Shown: in pieces, positions 13,501-28,500 of the stretch | Layout: each line of letters begins with the position of its first letter | How positions within the stretch are numbered: the stretch's first letter is position 1 | Assembly: GCA_002633025.1 (NCBI GenBank) | Contig: NMRB01001235.1 | Coordinates: 66,744-130,743 of the forward strand | DNA length: 64,000 nucleotides | Direction: 5' to 3' | Origin: Notospermus geniculatus | Taxonomy: Eukaryota > Nemertea > Pilidiophora > Heteronemertea > Lineidae | Translations under genes and position numbers: made by a program | Notes under the pieces: model-generated | The model's database searches: none | What the model saw: the letters and a program-made list of their open reading frames with translations, nothing else | What the model was told of the DNA's origin: nothing

Positions 13501-16500
13501 AAACTGAAATTGATGCTCACCTGTCCTGGCGCTGAAGTCATGGTCTCGGCTAAATTCTGGCTGTACACTCTACGCTAAAACTACGAACTACGAATGCCTC
13601 TTAAATGCTTGAGCTTCTGTCATACACTAACCTCATGGCGTGAATATCATATATGAAATGACAGTATACGGATTAACAGGTCCGAGCAAGTCCAGGATCA
13701 CTAGTCACAAACAATCCCAGTACAGCCCATCAATAACTTGAATACATTCCAAGTACTAAAATGAAAGGTTCATATGAATAAAATCATATAGAAAGTTGCC
13801 ACAATATGTTTTGAACCTCAGTGAAAAGTTTCGGTGACGTAGTCATCCACCCATGGATACATAATTTCCTTCAACAAAGGATCCTATTGAATTCGTATCT
13901 GGGTTGGCGACTAGCACCAACCTATACTTTCTGAGACCCTACGGTTCCTGATATAAAGCATGCCCGAACCATTTCTTTTTGAATTCACACAAGTCATGCC
14001 CTGCCAGTCATACAGACCAAGTTCTCATTCAATTCAACGCCTGATATTTTTATGTCCCATTCTTCAGTGCCACATGTAATGCAAGCGCTCCATTGTCCGT
14101 TCATGCAATATAAAAGCATTATAGAAACTGCACTGCAGACACAAAATGATGGAATTTCACCAGACCCACCATGTCCCAACTAGGGAAGCAGTGAGCCGAA
14201 CAGTGGCTGTGAAATCACGCAGAAGAGATCATCAACTACACCATTTTTTTCACTCCCATCATGCTGGGTTGGCATTTGATCCCAAATTGTGCCAAAGGCA
14301 TCTGAACTTAACTTTTGCACCTAGTAAATGGTTGAGTAAATGGTTGAGGATTATCAACTTAGAGTATGTTCAAAGATACGCCCAATTTTGATGAAAGCAA
14401 AATGAAGGGCTTCAAATCTGTACTAACCTCTAATACTTGGTCCCTTTCAGACCTTATTCACAGCATCATCAGATACAGTTTCAGAGGACTATCCATTCAG
14501 TGGGTTGTATGATTATTTACAAGTTTGAACTTCCTGATTGGCAGGATGGATTTGGAAATCTTTCATGCACAAGTCTTGAAACCCACCCTAAGGCTGCAAT
14601 CACATAGAGCTACACGCTACACGGATACGCCAGTTAACAATGGCTTCACAGTCGCAAGCCCTTTGTGAAGTCATTGTTAACCAGCGTGTCCGTGTAGCGT
14701 GTAGCTCTATGTGACTGCAGCCTAAAGCTGCTCCGTCATATTTTTTGTCAATGTTTCTGAATATGCCCATTCAGGGCCCGCAGCTTTCATACAATAATCT
14801 TAATGTAAGCCCTTATTCAGGATATTCAGAAAATTTGAACAAAAAGTGACAGTGTGAAACAGGCTTATGACTAGATAACTGCACTGAGTCTCGACAAAGC
14901 CACATGTTTGTATTCCTGGCGCTGTCCGAGGGGACAAAGATATCACCGGTCCCATTCATTCGTCCATTCACACTGACCTGAATTGCACCATTTGGCCACA
15001 GACTGTGTATGTAGTTGCCAAGGTAGCTAAAACGCTGCACTTCAATAAACAGAATCGAAGCTATTCAAACATCATTATTGTCGCTTTCAACTAGAAACTC
15101 CGCCTCTAAAAACATGTTGGTCAGCGGACGTTCGCAATGATTTACAATAAAACGGTCAAATGAAATCTAACCTCGGTGCTTTTCAGGATACATTAACCTC
15201 GACAGAGGGAACCCTGGGTGGACACTTTTTACAATGGGACAGCATCAGTGCTTTATTAGTCACCCGTTGACCATTAGGTGAAATATGCATGCCAATGCAA
15301 TTTCATTAAGTTTGTAGAATTTATGAATAAGAGGCCATGGACAAGGCCCAATGCCCATTATTTCATAATTTCTGGTAGTTTTTCAGTTCTGATGCAAATC
15401 AACATAGGATGGTGATGCTGAACACAAAATACAGAGTCTGACCAACAACAAGAATTACATTTCTTTTATGCCATCCTATTGGATATGAGCGTATCTTTAT
15501 GGATGATTTTAAACATGTTAGCCAATCAGAAAGCTTGACCCACAATGTCAAACAATTTAGAGAAAAGAAGGTTTGTGTAAATCAGGTATAGCTAATTACA
15601 AACAGTCACGCTACACCCGCCACGTCATTATGTCAACTTCAGAGATTTGGCTATAGAGGGGGTACATTCCTGGGGCTGTAATGTCAACTTCATGTATTTG
15701 GCTGTAGAGGGGGTAGGCCTACATTCCTGGAGCTGTAATGTGAACTTCAGATATCTGGCTATAGAGGGGGTACATTCCTGGAGCTGTAATGTCAACTTCA
15801 GATATTTGGCTATAGAGGGGGTACATTCCTAGCTGTAATGTCAACTTCAGATATTTGGCTGTAGAGGGGGATAGGCCTACATTCCTGGAGCTGTAATGTC
15901 CACTTAGGACTGTACATTCCCGGAGCTGTCAACTTCATGTATTTGGCTGTAGAGGGGGTTCATTTCTGGAGCTCTCATGTTCAGACTAACTCAACAATGC
16001 TTAGGAAATAGTGATATCCATCACATTTTGAAGGCCCATGTATGATATTGTGCATATCTGAAAGAGAGCCAATCAAGATCGGCTGACTGGGGGGGGGGGC
16101 ACCTGGCCAGAGAAAAACGCACCTTTTGACCATAGCCTATACACCAATAGTGTACAGGGGACTATTTTTATTTATCAAGGTTATCAAAGCCAGCTGATAC
16201 TTTTAGAATATTGAAGAAAAAAAGCATCATTTAGAAGCTATTTCTGATACTACATTTAACTTGTACAATATTTCAGAATACCATTGGAGAAAACTATATT
16301 GTGTATGAAACAATGTTTTGTTGCTAGAAATCAATCTCTTTTCAAGCAGAATATTATAGGTTTACAGAAAAATTTCTAAAGGTTGCCTCAGGGAACCAAA
16401 GATTTCCTGATAATTATATATCACAGTATACAAAACAACACACTTGTAATTAACTCCAACTGTTTTTTTGCAATCAATAAAACTCCAAGGATATTTAACA

Positions 16501-19500
16501 AAGCAGTATATAAGGCCTAGGTACTTTAACACCGAATGAATTTTAGAACATTACAGCATGATGAGGATCATTTTCGTTAATTGCTAATGATATGACGACA
16601 AATGACAGCAAAACTGATTTTTCGATAAAAAACCTGACCCCTTACAGGCTGAACTGAACAAAACATTGTCTTGCGCTGAAAATGACTTCATCCTTCACGG
16701 ACCTGTGCATTCACACAAAATGCAATTTGCACATTTGCAATTAATTTTTTACCAGCGTTAATGAATTAAACACAGAGCTTGTGGATACAGCAGAGCACAC
16801 ACTGAGATATGAAAACTGGTCAGGAGAATCTGTGGCCGTCATCTGGCCGATTCCACTGCAAGCTGCAGGGGAGGAGGCAAGCTCCCAGTGTTTTAAAAAT
16901 GACCGGCAGGGAAGCAGTTGAATCATACGATGAAGCATTTTTTTTGCATAATTTTGTCACATCATTGATGAAATGAAATTGTACTTGGATATTTCCATGA
17001 GGGCTGAAGTATTACTAGCCCTGGTATTAAGCATGGAAGGGGCCATCTCAATCTACTCATGTTTGTCACTTGGATGGGGTACCAGTACAGTATTTCGCCA
17101 GCGGGTGCTAAGGGTACTGTGCTAGTACCCTCAAGGGCACAGAAAAGGGCCATTTTCTTTAATTTCACGGGGTTTTTGCTGATTTTGAAGAAATAAGTAC
17201 CCTCAAAAAATTTCTGGCAGAGACCCTGGGCTACTCCTTGCCTGAACTCTGCAATGGACAGGGATAGGGTATAGTGGCACCGTGGCTTACTGCCCCAGAG
17301 TGTCCCATGCGATGGATGTGAATAATATTAAATGAGATGAAATCAATCTGACCTGACGGCCTCCTTCAATATCCCCAAATGCCCCAATTCTACATACATA
17401 AATCCAGTCACCCAGTAATGACAGTAACTTTTAAACCAAGTAAAAAATTAATGGATATGAAATGCACAATGTCATACAATTGACATTTACTTCAGACAAC
17501 ATAATTTTCGTCAATCAACTCCATCAACATCTAGTTTTCAACAATGTGACAATTTTTCAGTGTTGGCTACCAAGTATGATGTTATGACGTTAGGAGTGAT
17601 ATGGTAAGGTACTCGCGCCTTCTACGATTTCAAGTTAAATATAGTCAATGATCTGTCATACTACACCTAAAGTACATCATGTACATTGATTGATAGTCGG
17701 TGATTATGTATGTGTTCAAAAATAGCCCCTTATACATTAAGGAATGCTAGGTACGTTAAAAGTGCACTGAAATAACCATGTAATATTCGCAGATTCTGCA
17801 AGAAAAAAAATGCTGAAATGCCTGCGGCTAGTGCTATTGCTTGGTCATTATTCAAAATGGATTCAGATGGATTTTTCGCTTGAACCAAGAAAATCATGCC
17901 ATACAATGAAACTGAGGCATCACTTATATCGCAAACACAGAAACATGGACGTTGTGTTTTCAACAGCTCAAATATCTGAAAAACATTCATTTGAAATCCT
18001 AACTCGAATGCTGTATACAAAATCCAGATATTTGTTCTCTTGTGCATTCACAAACATATATTTTTTATGCATTTGTAACCCTGTCGTGGACTTCTAACAA
18101 TGTCATTTGCAAGCCAAAAATGGATGATGCATTTGAGACACAAACAGAAAACCTAAACATTGGTCTCTTGCTAATGATTTGAAATCTGAACACAGGAAAT
18201 ACAGAGACACTAGTGTTAAAAGCAAATCTCTTGATGGGACAAGAGGGACAAGTAGACACCTGGGTGTAGAATGTATGTTTTATTCATAATACATCATCTA
18301 AGTGCATATCTCCATTGCTTTTTTCATTGTGTCCCGGAGTGCATTTAAAAATCTATACAAGAACCAGCATTACATGAGGTGTTGACGTCAATACAATACA
18401 AAATGGCTTCAAACACCAAAATTAGATTCAGTGTCATTAAATATAAAGAGCGTTCAATTTCCCTTGGTATAAACCTGAAACCAATTTGTTCTGTTATTTA
18501 TAAAGAGAATCATTGATAGGGCCTCCTACAAACAAGGCGTGCTCAGTTTGGGAGGGGTACTCTTCAGTAGAGTTACAGCGATGAACAGCCCAGGTTCCGG
18601 GTACAGCTTGAATCAACCAACACTTGATGCTTGTAACCCCCTTCATCCCCTCTCCCCTCTCCCTGACAGAGAAAATAAGACCAAGCCCATTCCATCCATA
18701 GGCCTACAAAGCGTACGAACACTTCAAAGACATTCACGCTGAGTCAGAGTGACCACCTACAACTGCACTTCAATGAGGACCATAACCCACTGCCTCAATA
18801 GGTGTCACTAGTGGTTAAAACTATTGAAATGAAACTGACATCCCGGTCCTGATCAATTTCCAACACAGGCATCCATTGTATAGCACCGGGTTTCAGTGTG
18901 CTGCCCTCTATAGCTAGGATCCCCATTGAAAGGAACATCCAGGTCCTGATCAATTTCCCACACAAAAGGCGTCGATTGTATAGGACCTGGTTAAGATGTG
19001 CTGTCCTCTATCAAAGTTACCATCCCCATTGCCTGAAGCCATCTTGAAATAACAAGGCCTATGGTCACTTCACCTTCATATTCTCCCCTTGCAGTCCAAA
19101 GACCTGGCGGTATGAACCCTTGATGGCTCAAGACACCTGGGGCGTATTCGAATCCCCGTTCTTGACAACACTCGTGTTGACCCAGTTCATGTAGTTGCTG
19201 ACTCAACTCGAGAACGGCAGTCTTGAACGCCGAGAACACAACCCGAGTCAGGCCAAGAACATGTTCTTCTCAACCCTCCGCTGAGTGGGGAGTGAGGACA
19301 CGTTCTCCGCCTGACTCGTTGTTTGAAACTGCTTTTCTCGAGTTGAGTCAGCATCTCGATGAACTGGGTCAGCACGAGTGTTCTCAAAAAGAGGATTCGA
19401 ATACAGCCCTGAAATCTACAGAGGTTGACTTACCCTCATATCTTCAGCCCTTCTTCTTTCTAACTCACTCATCTGCTCAATGGTTGGACTGAGAAAATCC

Positions 19501-22500
19501 TTCATGAGAAAGGATGATTTCGGTGGACTGAACATAATGGACTAGAACACTGGCAGGGTACAGATGTTTCGTAGTCAACAAAAATACAATTCCAAAGTGT
19601 ATTCTCTACTGAATACAGGGTGGTACCGGTACTCCTATATTCCAAGCTGTTTCCCACCTCCAACAATACAACCTCTTCTGAGTGTATTGAGTATGTATTC
19701 CAAGCAGTTTCCCTCTTTCCTAAACATGAAGATCATACAATCAATTTCCTTCACCGCTGTAACTGTTTTCCTGTAAATGGCCGGCCTGCCTTGGACTCTA
19801 CTGGTACATGCTACAAGAACTGCCCTAAGTACCCGACCAACAGTCATTGAACAACCGCTTTGCAAACATCAGGATGTCTTGGTCACTCAATCAAGGGTCT
19901 CAACCAAGACTGTGTTTTCACAAGCATGTGCAGATCAATTAACCCTATACCCTGCTGAAAGCCAACTCCAGGTTGACATGCAAATCTGTACAAATATTTG
20001 GCATCCACAGCCAAAGTAATGTTTCTATGTGTGTTGCACAACTCAGTTTACTTTGTCCATGCAATTTTTTTCTGTCATGCTATAAGGACACACATTTTTG
20101 GCAGACTTACAACATCATACTAGGGGACCTTTTTATGAATGTTTGCATTCCTTTCGGACAGTATAATACGAGGGGTCGTCTCCGAATTTCACAAATTTTC
20201 GACCCCAACCGGGGTCTTCTTCAGGCACTTTCTAGTCGAGCTACCAGAAGTGAAAATTCACTTCTGGTAGCTTGACTAGAAAGTGCCTGAGAAGACCCCG
20301 GTTGGGGTTGAAAATTTGTGAAATTTGGAGACGCCCCTTTCGGACAGGTAATGTTATGTATGATCAGCCCAACACAAAAAAGAGCAGTTAACAACCTCCA
20401 ATTTAAATACTAAATATTTGGAAGTTTTCCCTCAAATTCCACTTATAATGTGATACACAATGGTGTTGGTTACTTCAACAACAATGACATGTTTGGTGGG
20501 ATCGAGAAATGAAGACATAAAATAATTTAAAACTGACTTGTTATGATAAAATCTCAATATCCTGGACACATCTCAACTTCACTCAAAATCATTGATACCT
20601 CTCACTGCTTTGGGTGCCACCTATTGAAACACACTGGAACCATTTAACCCCAAAAGTTCAAACCGTGCATTGAAATAATTGTTCTCAGCCAAAACTGCAC
20701 CTGAATAGGAAATAGTCATGGAATGATAACCAACAATACCAAGCATAATTGGACAAATATGAGTTTATACAGCTGCATTATGTCAATCAATGGGATGCAC
20801 TATGCTGTTCAAATTCATATTCATATTCTACATGATTTTATCCAGGTATCGTAAACAATGTATTATGTAAGAGTTGCACAGAATAGTCATAAAAATAAAG
20901 TTAGAAGGTGGCAAAATTTATAGAACATGGAAAAAACAGTGAAAGAAGCATTTGACAGAGAATACCTGTAGTTCTCATAAACTACACATTATGGCAAAGG
21001 GTAGGCTATACACCATGCGTCAGGCCAATGTAAAGCCACCTATTGGTGGCTTCAAAACTACGTAGGTCAATAGATGGAACAATCCAGCCTGAGTTAAAGG
21101 CATGCAGTCAAGGCCCAAAGGAAAAGAAACAATATTATCTGAGTTGATATAACTCAGGGAAATTCCCGGATTAGAGAGAAATTAGTCCACATGATTTCCA
21201 TACAAAGAGGTCAAGCCCTAAGCCATACTTGCGGTCTCATGTGTAATGACAGGACATTCATTCAAAGAAAAACTATAGTGGACAAACAAAGCTATACGTT
21301 CTGAAGTACTGAATATACAAGTAGATCGAAATGTATTGTATTGTGCATCCTCATTGCATGGAATTGGCTGTTTATCATTTTCATTCCTTACAATATTCAT
21401 AGTTTACAATGCCAGCATTGTAGCCGCCCAGTGAAGGTGATTGTTCTCCCTACTGTTTAGTTCCGTATCTTCTCATCAGGTGGCAGACACCTTTTTATGA
21501 AATATCACACATAGCCCCTAAAGGTACTGTCACACTAAAATACTAGTAATTCTCAAAACGTCCTGTCCCGTCATAAAAAAATCGTAAAACGGGCTAGAAC
21601 GTGTAACGTTGGCCAAATAAGTTGTCTCGAAATTGCGAAGCACTCATCCCGTCCAATAAGCCTGTCCATGGAGTTCGTAAAAAGACTAAAAAGTTGCCAC
21701 TACGTCCACTCCATTCGCACACAGTTTGAGCCCATTTGACAACATTTTGTCAAGAACATACCGTACTGAGAACTAGCTCAGTGTGATGAGGGCATAAGCT
21801 AAGATACCTTATCTTCATGATAGCCATTCTCAGCAACAAAACTATCTCCCTGTGTAAGATCTTAAGACAATTCCCTTGTTGCTATTTGAAAAACATTACT
21901 ACAGCATCTTACAACCAACTAGGCCTACATACAACTCAAAAATTGAAGGCCATCAAGTAAACAACTCCCTGCAATAGGAGCAGTCAGCCGCGCATATTGC
22001 TAACAGATGGCAGCACAGTCTTAGCGGACCAATTGTACAGGAAATCTATTATGATCGCTGCTCGATCGATAATGACTGGGTCCGCTAGATGCATTGAATT
22101 GGGCCCTAGTGACACCTAGTGGTCAACTTGCTGACAGCTCCTATTGCTAAACTGATCCATATCTCGTTCATCAGCTTAGGGTTTCTTTCTGAAGGTGATA
22201 CTGATATGCTGCAATGTGAAGGAATTTTGTGTAAAGACTAGCCTTGTTGAAAGGCTATAAAGACTGACCTTGACTTTCCTGCACCGAACTTGTTGAAAGA
22301 TGTTACCATTTGTGTCAGCCTCAGACACATATTGGAAGAACTCCCCATCAATTTCTTAGTCAACAATATACTGTAAAGCAAGATAATTTCGCGGCTGGAA
22401 ATCTTCGCGAATCAAGAAGTATAGACATATTCACGGTAGGATATTTTCGCGAGTCTCTGCCATTTTTTTCATTTTTTTTTCACGGACCGTATTTGTCACT

Positions 22501-25500
22501 TGCGTGAACTCATATTCGCGACAGGAAATTTTCGCGACTCGTATACTCTCGCGAAATTCGCGAAAATTTCCTGCATGCGAAATTTTCTTGCTTTACAGTA
22601 TATACCACTTCGCATCTTATGTTTGACTATGGTAGGCTACATACATGTACCGGGTACATGTACAGCCAAACACTTTGCACACGAGATCTTATGCTGCTCA
22701 GAAAGCCCCGAGATAGAGACATCTGCTGTAAAATTCATTTTACCACTTTCAATTAGGCTTCAGCATAAGGTGGATCGAGGAGTGCTTAATCATTGATGAA
22801 TGTAATTTTATTCCACGAGCGAAGTCTTAAGGGATCTGGAGGCTCTACAACGTACATGATGGCATGCACCAGATAATCAGGGTACCGTCATCATATTAAG
22901 TCTCCCAGGCGAACGCCAAATTAGGCACCACAGGGCAGCAGAACACAGACGGATGGTGAAGTCGTAGTGTGCATGTCTCAGCCAATGTTCACCTCATTTA
23001 TATGTTGTCAACATTTTCCCAGTTCTGTGTACCAACATTGTCATTGTACAGTTGAGGAAACAGGGTGGCATGAACCACTTCGCCCCCTTAGGGATGAATT
23101 ATTCAAAGACTAGACCTTAAATTCAATATATTTATTTTCAAATATTGAACTCTTGACAAGTAACCCATTATTTCCAAAAGCACATCGCCAATACACCGAC
23201 TTCACATCTCACATGATCGCAGCATCCCTAGCAGAATTTTCAACGGCCACTTCCGTTTTCAACCTCACTATCAGGAGTAAGCCAAATATTTCCTAGGTTG
23301 AAAAACACATGTTGGTTCCAGATTCGTCAAAAAACAAGATGACATTGTAAATGTCGAATGGTTCCCGATAGTACAGGTGCTTCTACCGGCACATGAATGG
23401 TACATTGATAGAGATCAAGGCACGTTGATAGAGGTCAGATAAAAAGGTACGGTAAAAAAGGTACCGGTAAAAAGGTACTAGGTAATAGAGGTACTAGGTA
23501 AAAAGGTACTTGGCAAAAAGGTACTAGGTAATAAAGGTACTAGGTAACAAAGGTACATCATGCCTCTGCCTGTACCTCTACCACAGGCAGAGATATTTCA
23601 AATTATCAAGTTTGACCTTGACCTTGACCTCTGATCATCAAGGTCGTTGCATAATCGAAATGGGCATCTTCAATAACCTAAGTATGGGTGATATCATGCC
23701 TCTACCTCTACCACAGGCACAGATATTTCAAATTACCACGTTTGACCTTGACCTTGACCTCTGATCATCAAGGTCGTTGCATAATCGAAATGGGCATCAT
23801 CAATAACCTAAGTATGGGTGATATCATGCCTCTATCTCTACCACAGGCAGAGATATTTCAAATTATCAAGTTTGATATATCAAAATCTCATGATATTTCA
23901 ATCACCCGGACACGTGAGGCTGAGAATTTTAACACAGTCCAGTCCTTGGATAAGCAGGCATGAACTGAGACTTGTTTCATGTTGCTCAGTTGACAATATG
24001 GCAAGTTATCTCAAAATATCAAATTTGTGATATCAATATCACCATGACCCCTACATCTCAGATCAAAAGTAATCAGTCCATTCGATTCCTAGGGTATGAA
24101 AACCTAAGGGTAGGACTTGTTTCTGTTGCTCTAGGTGTTAAAGGAGCTGAGTTATGGCATCAGATAAAAGCGTGACGGACAAAATATCATGTCTGATATG
24201 TTGATTACATCATGATGGAGGCATCGGATGTTGAAAATGATTAGCTCATTGGATTGCCCAGGTTGACAAACCTAGGGGTAGGTTGTGTTACCAGAGCTGT
24301 AGCTGTTGAAGGAGATAAGATGTGAAGGCGTGACAGACGGACACACACACACACACACACACAGACACACGCACACATACACAGATACACAGACACCATG
24401 ACCAAAAACAATATGGTTCCCGATCTTAGTGATCGGGAACCATAATAAGGGTGCTAGAGCACTAACAAACCAAAAGTTTACAGACGGACGTATGGATTGA
24501 CGCACGACAGCCCACCACTCAATGGCCCCAACCACAGCATAAACCCTGCTGGGCCTTGCGGCCAAACGGGCTAAAAATCATGGACTAGAAAGGGTTACAA
24601 TGACTTGGCTCCTTCGGTACTTAAAACCCATATCACTTCACTCGAATACCATATGAACCTGATGACAGGAAAATGGTTATTAACTTGCCCTACGAGCAGT
24701 TTCCTGCTTGACAATGCATAGTGCACCGCCACCGACAAAATCATCGCTGGATAATATGATGATACAGAATAGTAAACGAAGATTTTTCAACAACACTTCA
24801 ACATTGATATCGTCAGGTTTAGGAGAGGTTTTAACAGCACTTCAACGCGGTTCATCATAATATATTAGTGCTCTTATTAGGTACTTGTCCTACTCAAAAT
24901 GCTCTAACAGTAATGTCCTCATTAACAAAATGCCCTCATCTATTTACTTGCATTTTTCAGTTCTGACCCTGATTTAACGCTGATCAAAGAGAGCAAAACT
25001 CCCCCATTTTCACAATTTTAAAAGAATGAACCCCAGGTATGAGACAGAAGCCAGGACAAGCTGCAAGCAATGGGAACCCTAGCCCCCTGCCTCAATAGGT
25101 GTCACTAGTGGTTAAAACTATTGAAATGAAACTGACATCCCCCTCCTGATCAATTTCCCACACAAAAGGCATCCATTGTTTAGGACCTGGTTTCGGTGTG
25201 CTGCCCTGTATCATAGCTAGGATCCCCATTAACTTTTCTGAATTCCTTTTGTATGTCCCTAATCCCTGACTTGTACTTTACGGGGTTAACCTAGCCAAGG
25301 GTCCTTGAAGTAAAGGTAACCCCCACTTATGCAGGCATGAGACCGAAATGGCCAGAAATAGCTGCAATTCTTTTGAATTCCTATTTGTAACTCTCTCCCA
25401 AACTTTTGCTGGAGGGGTTACCAAGCTAAGTCCAAGGGTCCTTGTACTACATGTACCACCTCCACCTCATCCCCCAACTCATGAATTTGTCACAGTAATG

Positions 25501-28500
25501 AGAACAAACAGACCCCCAATGTCTTCTGGCATCTGTAGCAACCAACTCCTACAATGTCACATAGACTGCAACACAGTATATAGCGTACTTGTTACACGAG
25601 TGTGACCAGCATCTAAAATTCACCGCCTCATCATTAGTGGAGTACCAGGCAGAGACCAAAGTCTTGGATTAGCCCAGAATTATGCATTTTGCACTCATGA
25701 CTCAATTAAGCTGCGCCCATGGGACACGAAAGTAACCCACACCATGGTAAGTATCCCTACACGACCCTCACAGGAGCTTTTAGTTAGGGATTACTCTAAT
25801 GTAGCTCCTACAAGTAATGATCGTTATTTCAGTGCCTCTGTCTCACAAATGGCATATTAGTGCTAACATAATGCGCTAGTGCTTACCAATCCTGGCAACG
25901 TTACTCATGCTGATGAGCTAATCAGAGGCCATTTTTTATCACGTTAACTCGGGAAGGTGCAGAACCTTGAAAGAACTAGTCTACACATGGTACGTGGAAT
26001 CACAACTTCTGCCCTGATCTACTGCAGGTGCATGAATGATAGTACAAGTAAAGTCGTCTCCGAATTTCGCACCACGGGCGCACCACGGGCAAATGACGTT
26101 ACGTCTTCACTGCGTGCCTTTTGCGGCGGCGCATGACACCCGCGGAAGATACGAGGACGGTACGCGCATGACGCTGCATGTGGTACGTGGATGGTGCGCG
26201 GCGCGGAAGGGAGGTCAATTGTGCAATGTACTGTAGCTGTAGACTAGAGGGCAGCACCAGAAAACTACGCCTATAAACTGGATACCTGGGAAATTGATCC
26301 AGACCAAGATACTCAAACACTAGTGACATCTATTGAGGATTGGGCAATGATCCCATTTCTCCACATAACAGCAATCACAATGAAGGGTCCTTTTCCACTG
26401 ATACCTGGGTGCAGAAAGCATTGCCTAATATTTCAGTATGAAACTTTCTCATGAATGCGAGTCTCAAAAGGACACTCACAATGACACAGGCAGAAATCAC
26501 TGAATTAATGGGTGAATTATCCCTAATAATTAATTACAGTGACAATTCAGAGGAAATTATTCATGTATACATATGAGGCTATTTTCAACACAGTCCCATT
26601 GTTCCCATTTACAGAATAAATACATCGGTGTAGATATTGTGTACGTATTTATCAGTGAGTCGGACAAGGCGATCAGGTACAGCTGCAAAGCAACTTTCTC
26701 CTTTCAATTTGTTTCCCACTCCCTTCAAACAGAGTAGGAACAGAAAACCTTCAGCAGAGGCTCAATGTCCACTCCTGCACGGAGGCATCTCATATTTTTA
26801 ACACCTTCCATGATGGCTTACAAAGTCATTCTCCCAGGGCAGGGGTTTTTCCCTAGCTCCTCTTCATCCACTCACACAAACTTTGTGTGCGAGTGTATCC
26901 ACTACACTCACACAACTTTGTGTGCGAGTGTATGAAGAGGAACGAGATCAAAGCCCTGCTATGGGAGGATGTACAAAATGGCCAATGGAGAGAACACTGT
27001 AATATCATTTACTGAAACCAAATATCTTATCTGATCGCTTCAATGGATGGGTTTTAATCATCAAGGCTGAGTTGTTGCAGGAACAGTTTAATTCCATGAA
27101 AGCATATGGTTTTTGGAGAAACCGAAAGAAAGAGATGATTCACCAGCTGAACATGTCCATGTTGGCCTTAACTCAAAGCAGACTTATGCCGATTTCTAAC
27201 AAATTCAGCAACTCTTCCTTTATACTGGACAGCTAACTAGGCATGTTGACGGAAGGAGCTTCTTTTGAAAGCTACACAACAACACCAGTCTTCTACTCTG
27301 TCACTTGGATGCCATCTCTCAGTAAGTCTCTACCAAAAGCCAGAGATTGCATACAGTGGCGCCACCAAAAAAGTGTAGTCAATCATGTTCTTCAATTACT
27401 CTGAAGAATGCATTTCTGTAGACCACTATGCATGGCACCCTGCAGTGTTTTTTTTTCGTGCAGATCAGCTTTAAAATCAACATTTTTGGGGTTTTCACCT
27501 CATTTACACCAAAGAAACCAATGGAGCACGAAATCATTCCAACACAGTCCTTGACCCAACCACCAATCACCACAGCTTTGTTCATCAATCAAGAAAATTA
27601 ATATACGTGTTTGGAACTGCTTTTCCAGGCAAGCATTACAATGCAAAGGTTTTGAGGCATACATAATGCATTGACATTGAGACAAGTTGTACATACAAAC
27701 GAAACTATACCAAAGTCTTCAAACGCAATTAACCAATAAATCCCCTGCAATTCATACAATAACATGATTAATCACAACTCCCTTGGGGACTTTTCTGGCA
27801 ACAAAATACTTGTATGTAATCACATGGCTTTAAACCTTAATATAGAACAGGCCTGTGTACTACAGTGGGCAGAGTCATCTTCAAGCATTCAATGCAGGGC
27901 AGTCAGTGTTTACGCCAGAGGGGGTACAGGGGGTAAGTCAAAATTAATCAAAATTTGTGTTTTTGACCAGAGTTCTGTCAAATTTTCTCTTTGCCCCGCC
28001 CCCTTAAAAAATTCCTGGCAGAAACACTGGGCAGTGATGTTTCAACCATTTTCTCCAAACTCAGGGTTGGTGTCAGTATTTGAACAAAGCATGCATTGAT
28101 ATTCTTAACTCTGCTCCCCATCCTCATCAGCGAGTTCCTGATAAAACCTACCACATTTGCTAGGACTACCTGCACACCGAATCCAAATGAAAAACCGCCT
28201 TCCTCACTTAAAATGGACGGGTTATTTTCAACACTGCCCCCAGACACATATATTCCACTGAAGAATTACTTCTGCCACTAAGAGATGACAGAATATAGCA
28301 GAGCCCGTTTTTTTTCACTTGGTGGTTGTGGCAACTCAATCTGCACGAACCTAAAGCAAGATGTATCTTCTCATCTTCATTAATTCAATTACGGGATACC
28401 CAAGTGACCACATGATGCCGGGGATAGATGACTCTCATGGCGATAGGCAGCAATAATGCCAGTTATCAGCTGGTCTAGGCGGCTGCTTAGTGACCCTGGC

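Larger units (their letters stand above)
23358..24443. mobile_element. Composite repeat element of about 1.1 kb bounded by ATGGTTCCCGAT
   Basis: ATGGTTCCCGAT at 23358-23369 and its reverse complement ATCGGGAACCAT at 24432-24443 form the outer pair. The right end also has its own perfect hairpin (24412-24444). Between them lie a GGTAC minisatellite, a 130-bp tandem repeat and a CA run after GACAGACGGACACAC. Frames of 67-91 codons inside follow the repeat and are not genes. Whether the whole is one element is an inference. Confidence 0.55.

Noticed and set aside
21525-21790. Possible DNA element starting near TGTCACACTAAAATACTAG
   Set aside because: The end CTAGCTCAGTGTGATGAGG pairs with it only over about seven bases, with no clear target duplication.
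23688-24030. Two frames of 91 and 70 codons with similar starts ([10 protein letters not shown])
   Set aside because: The shared start comes from the 130-bp tandem repeat.
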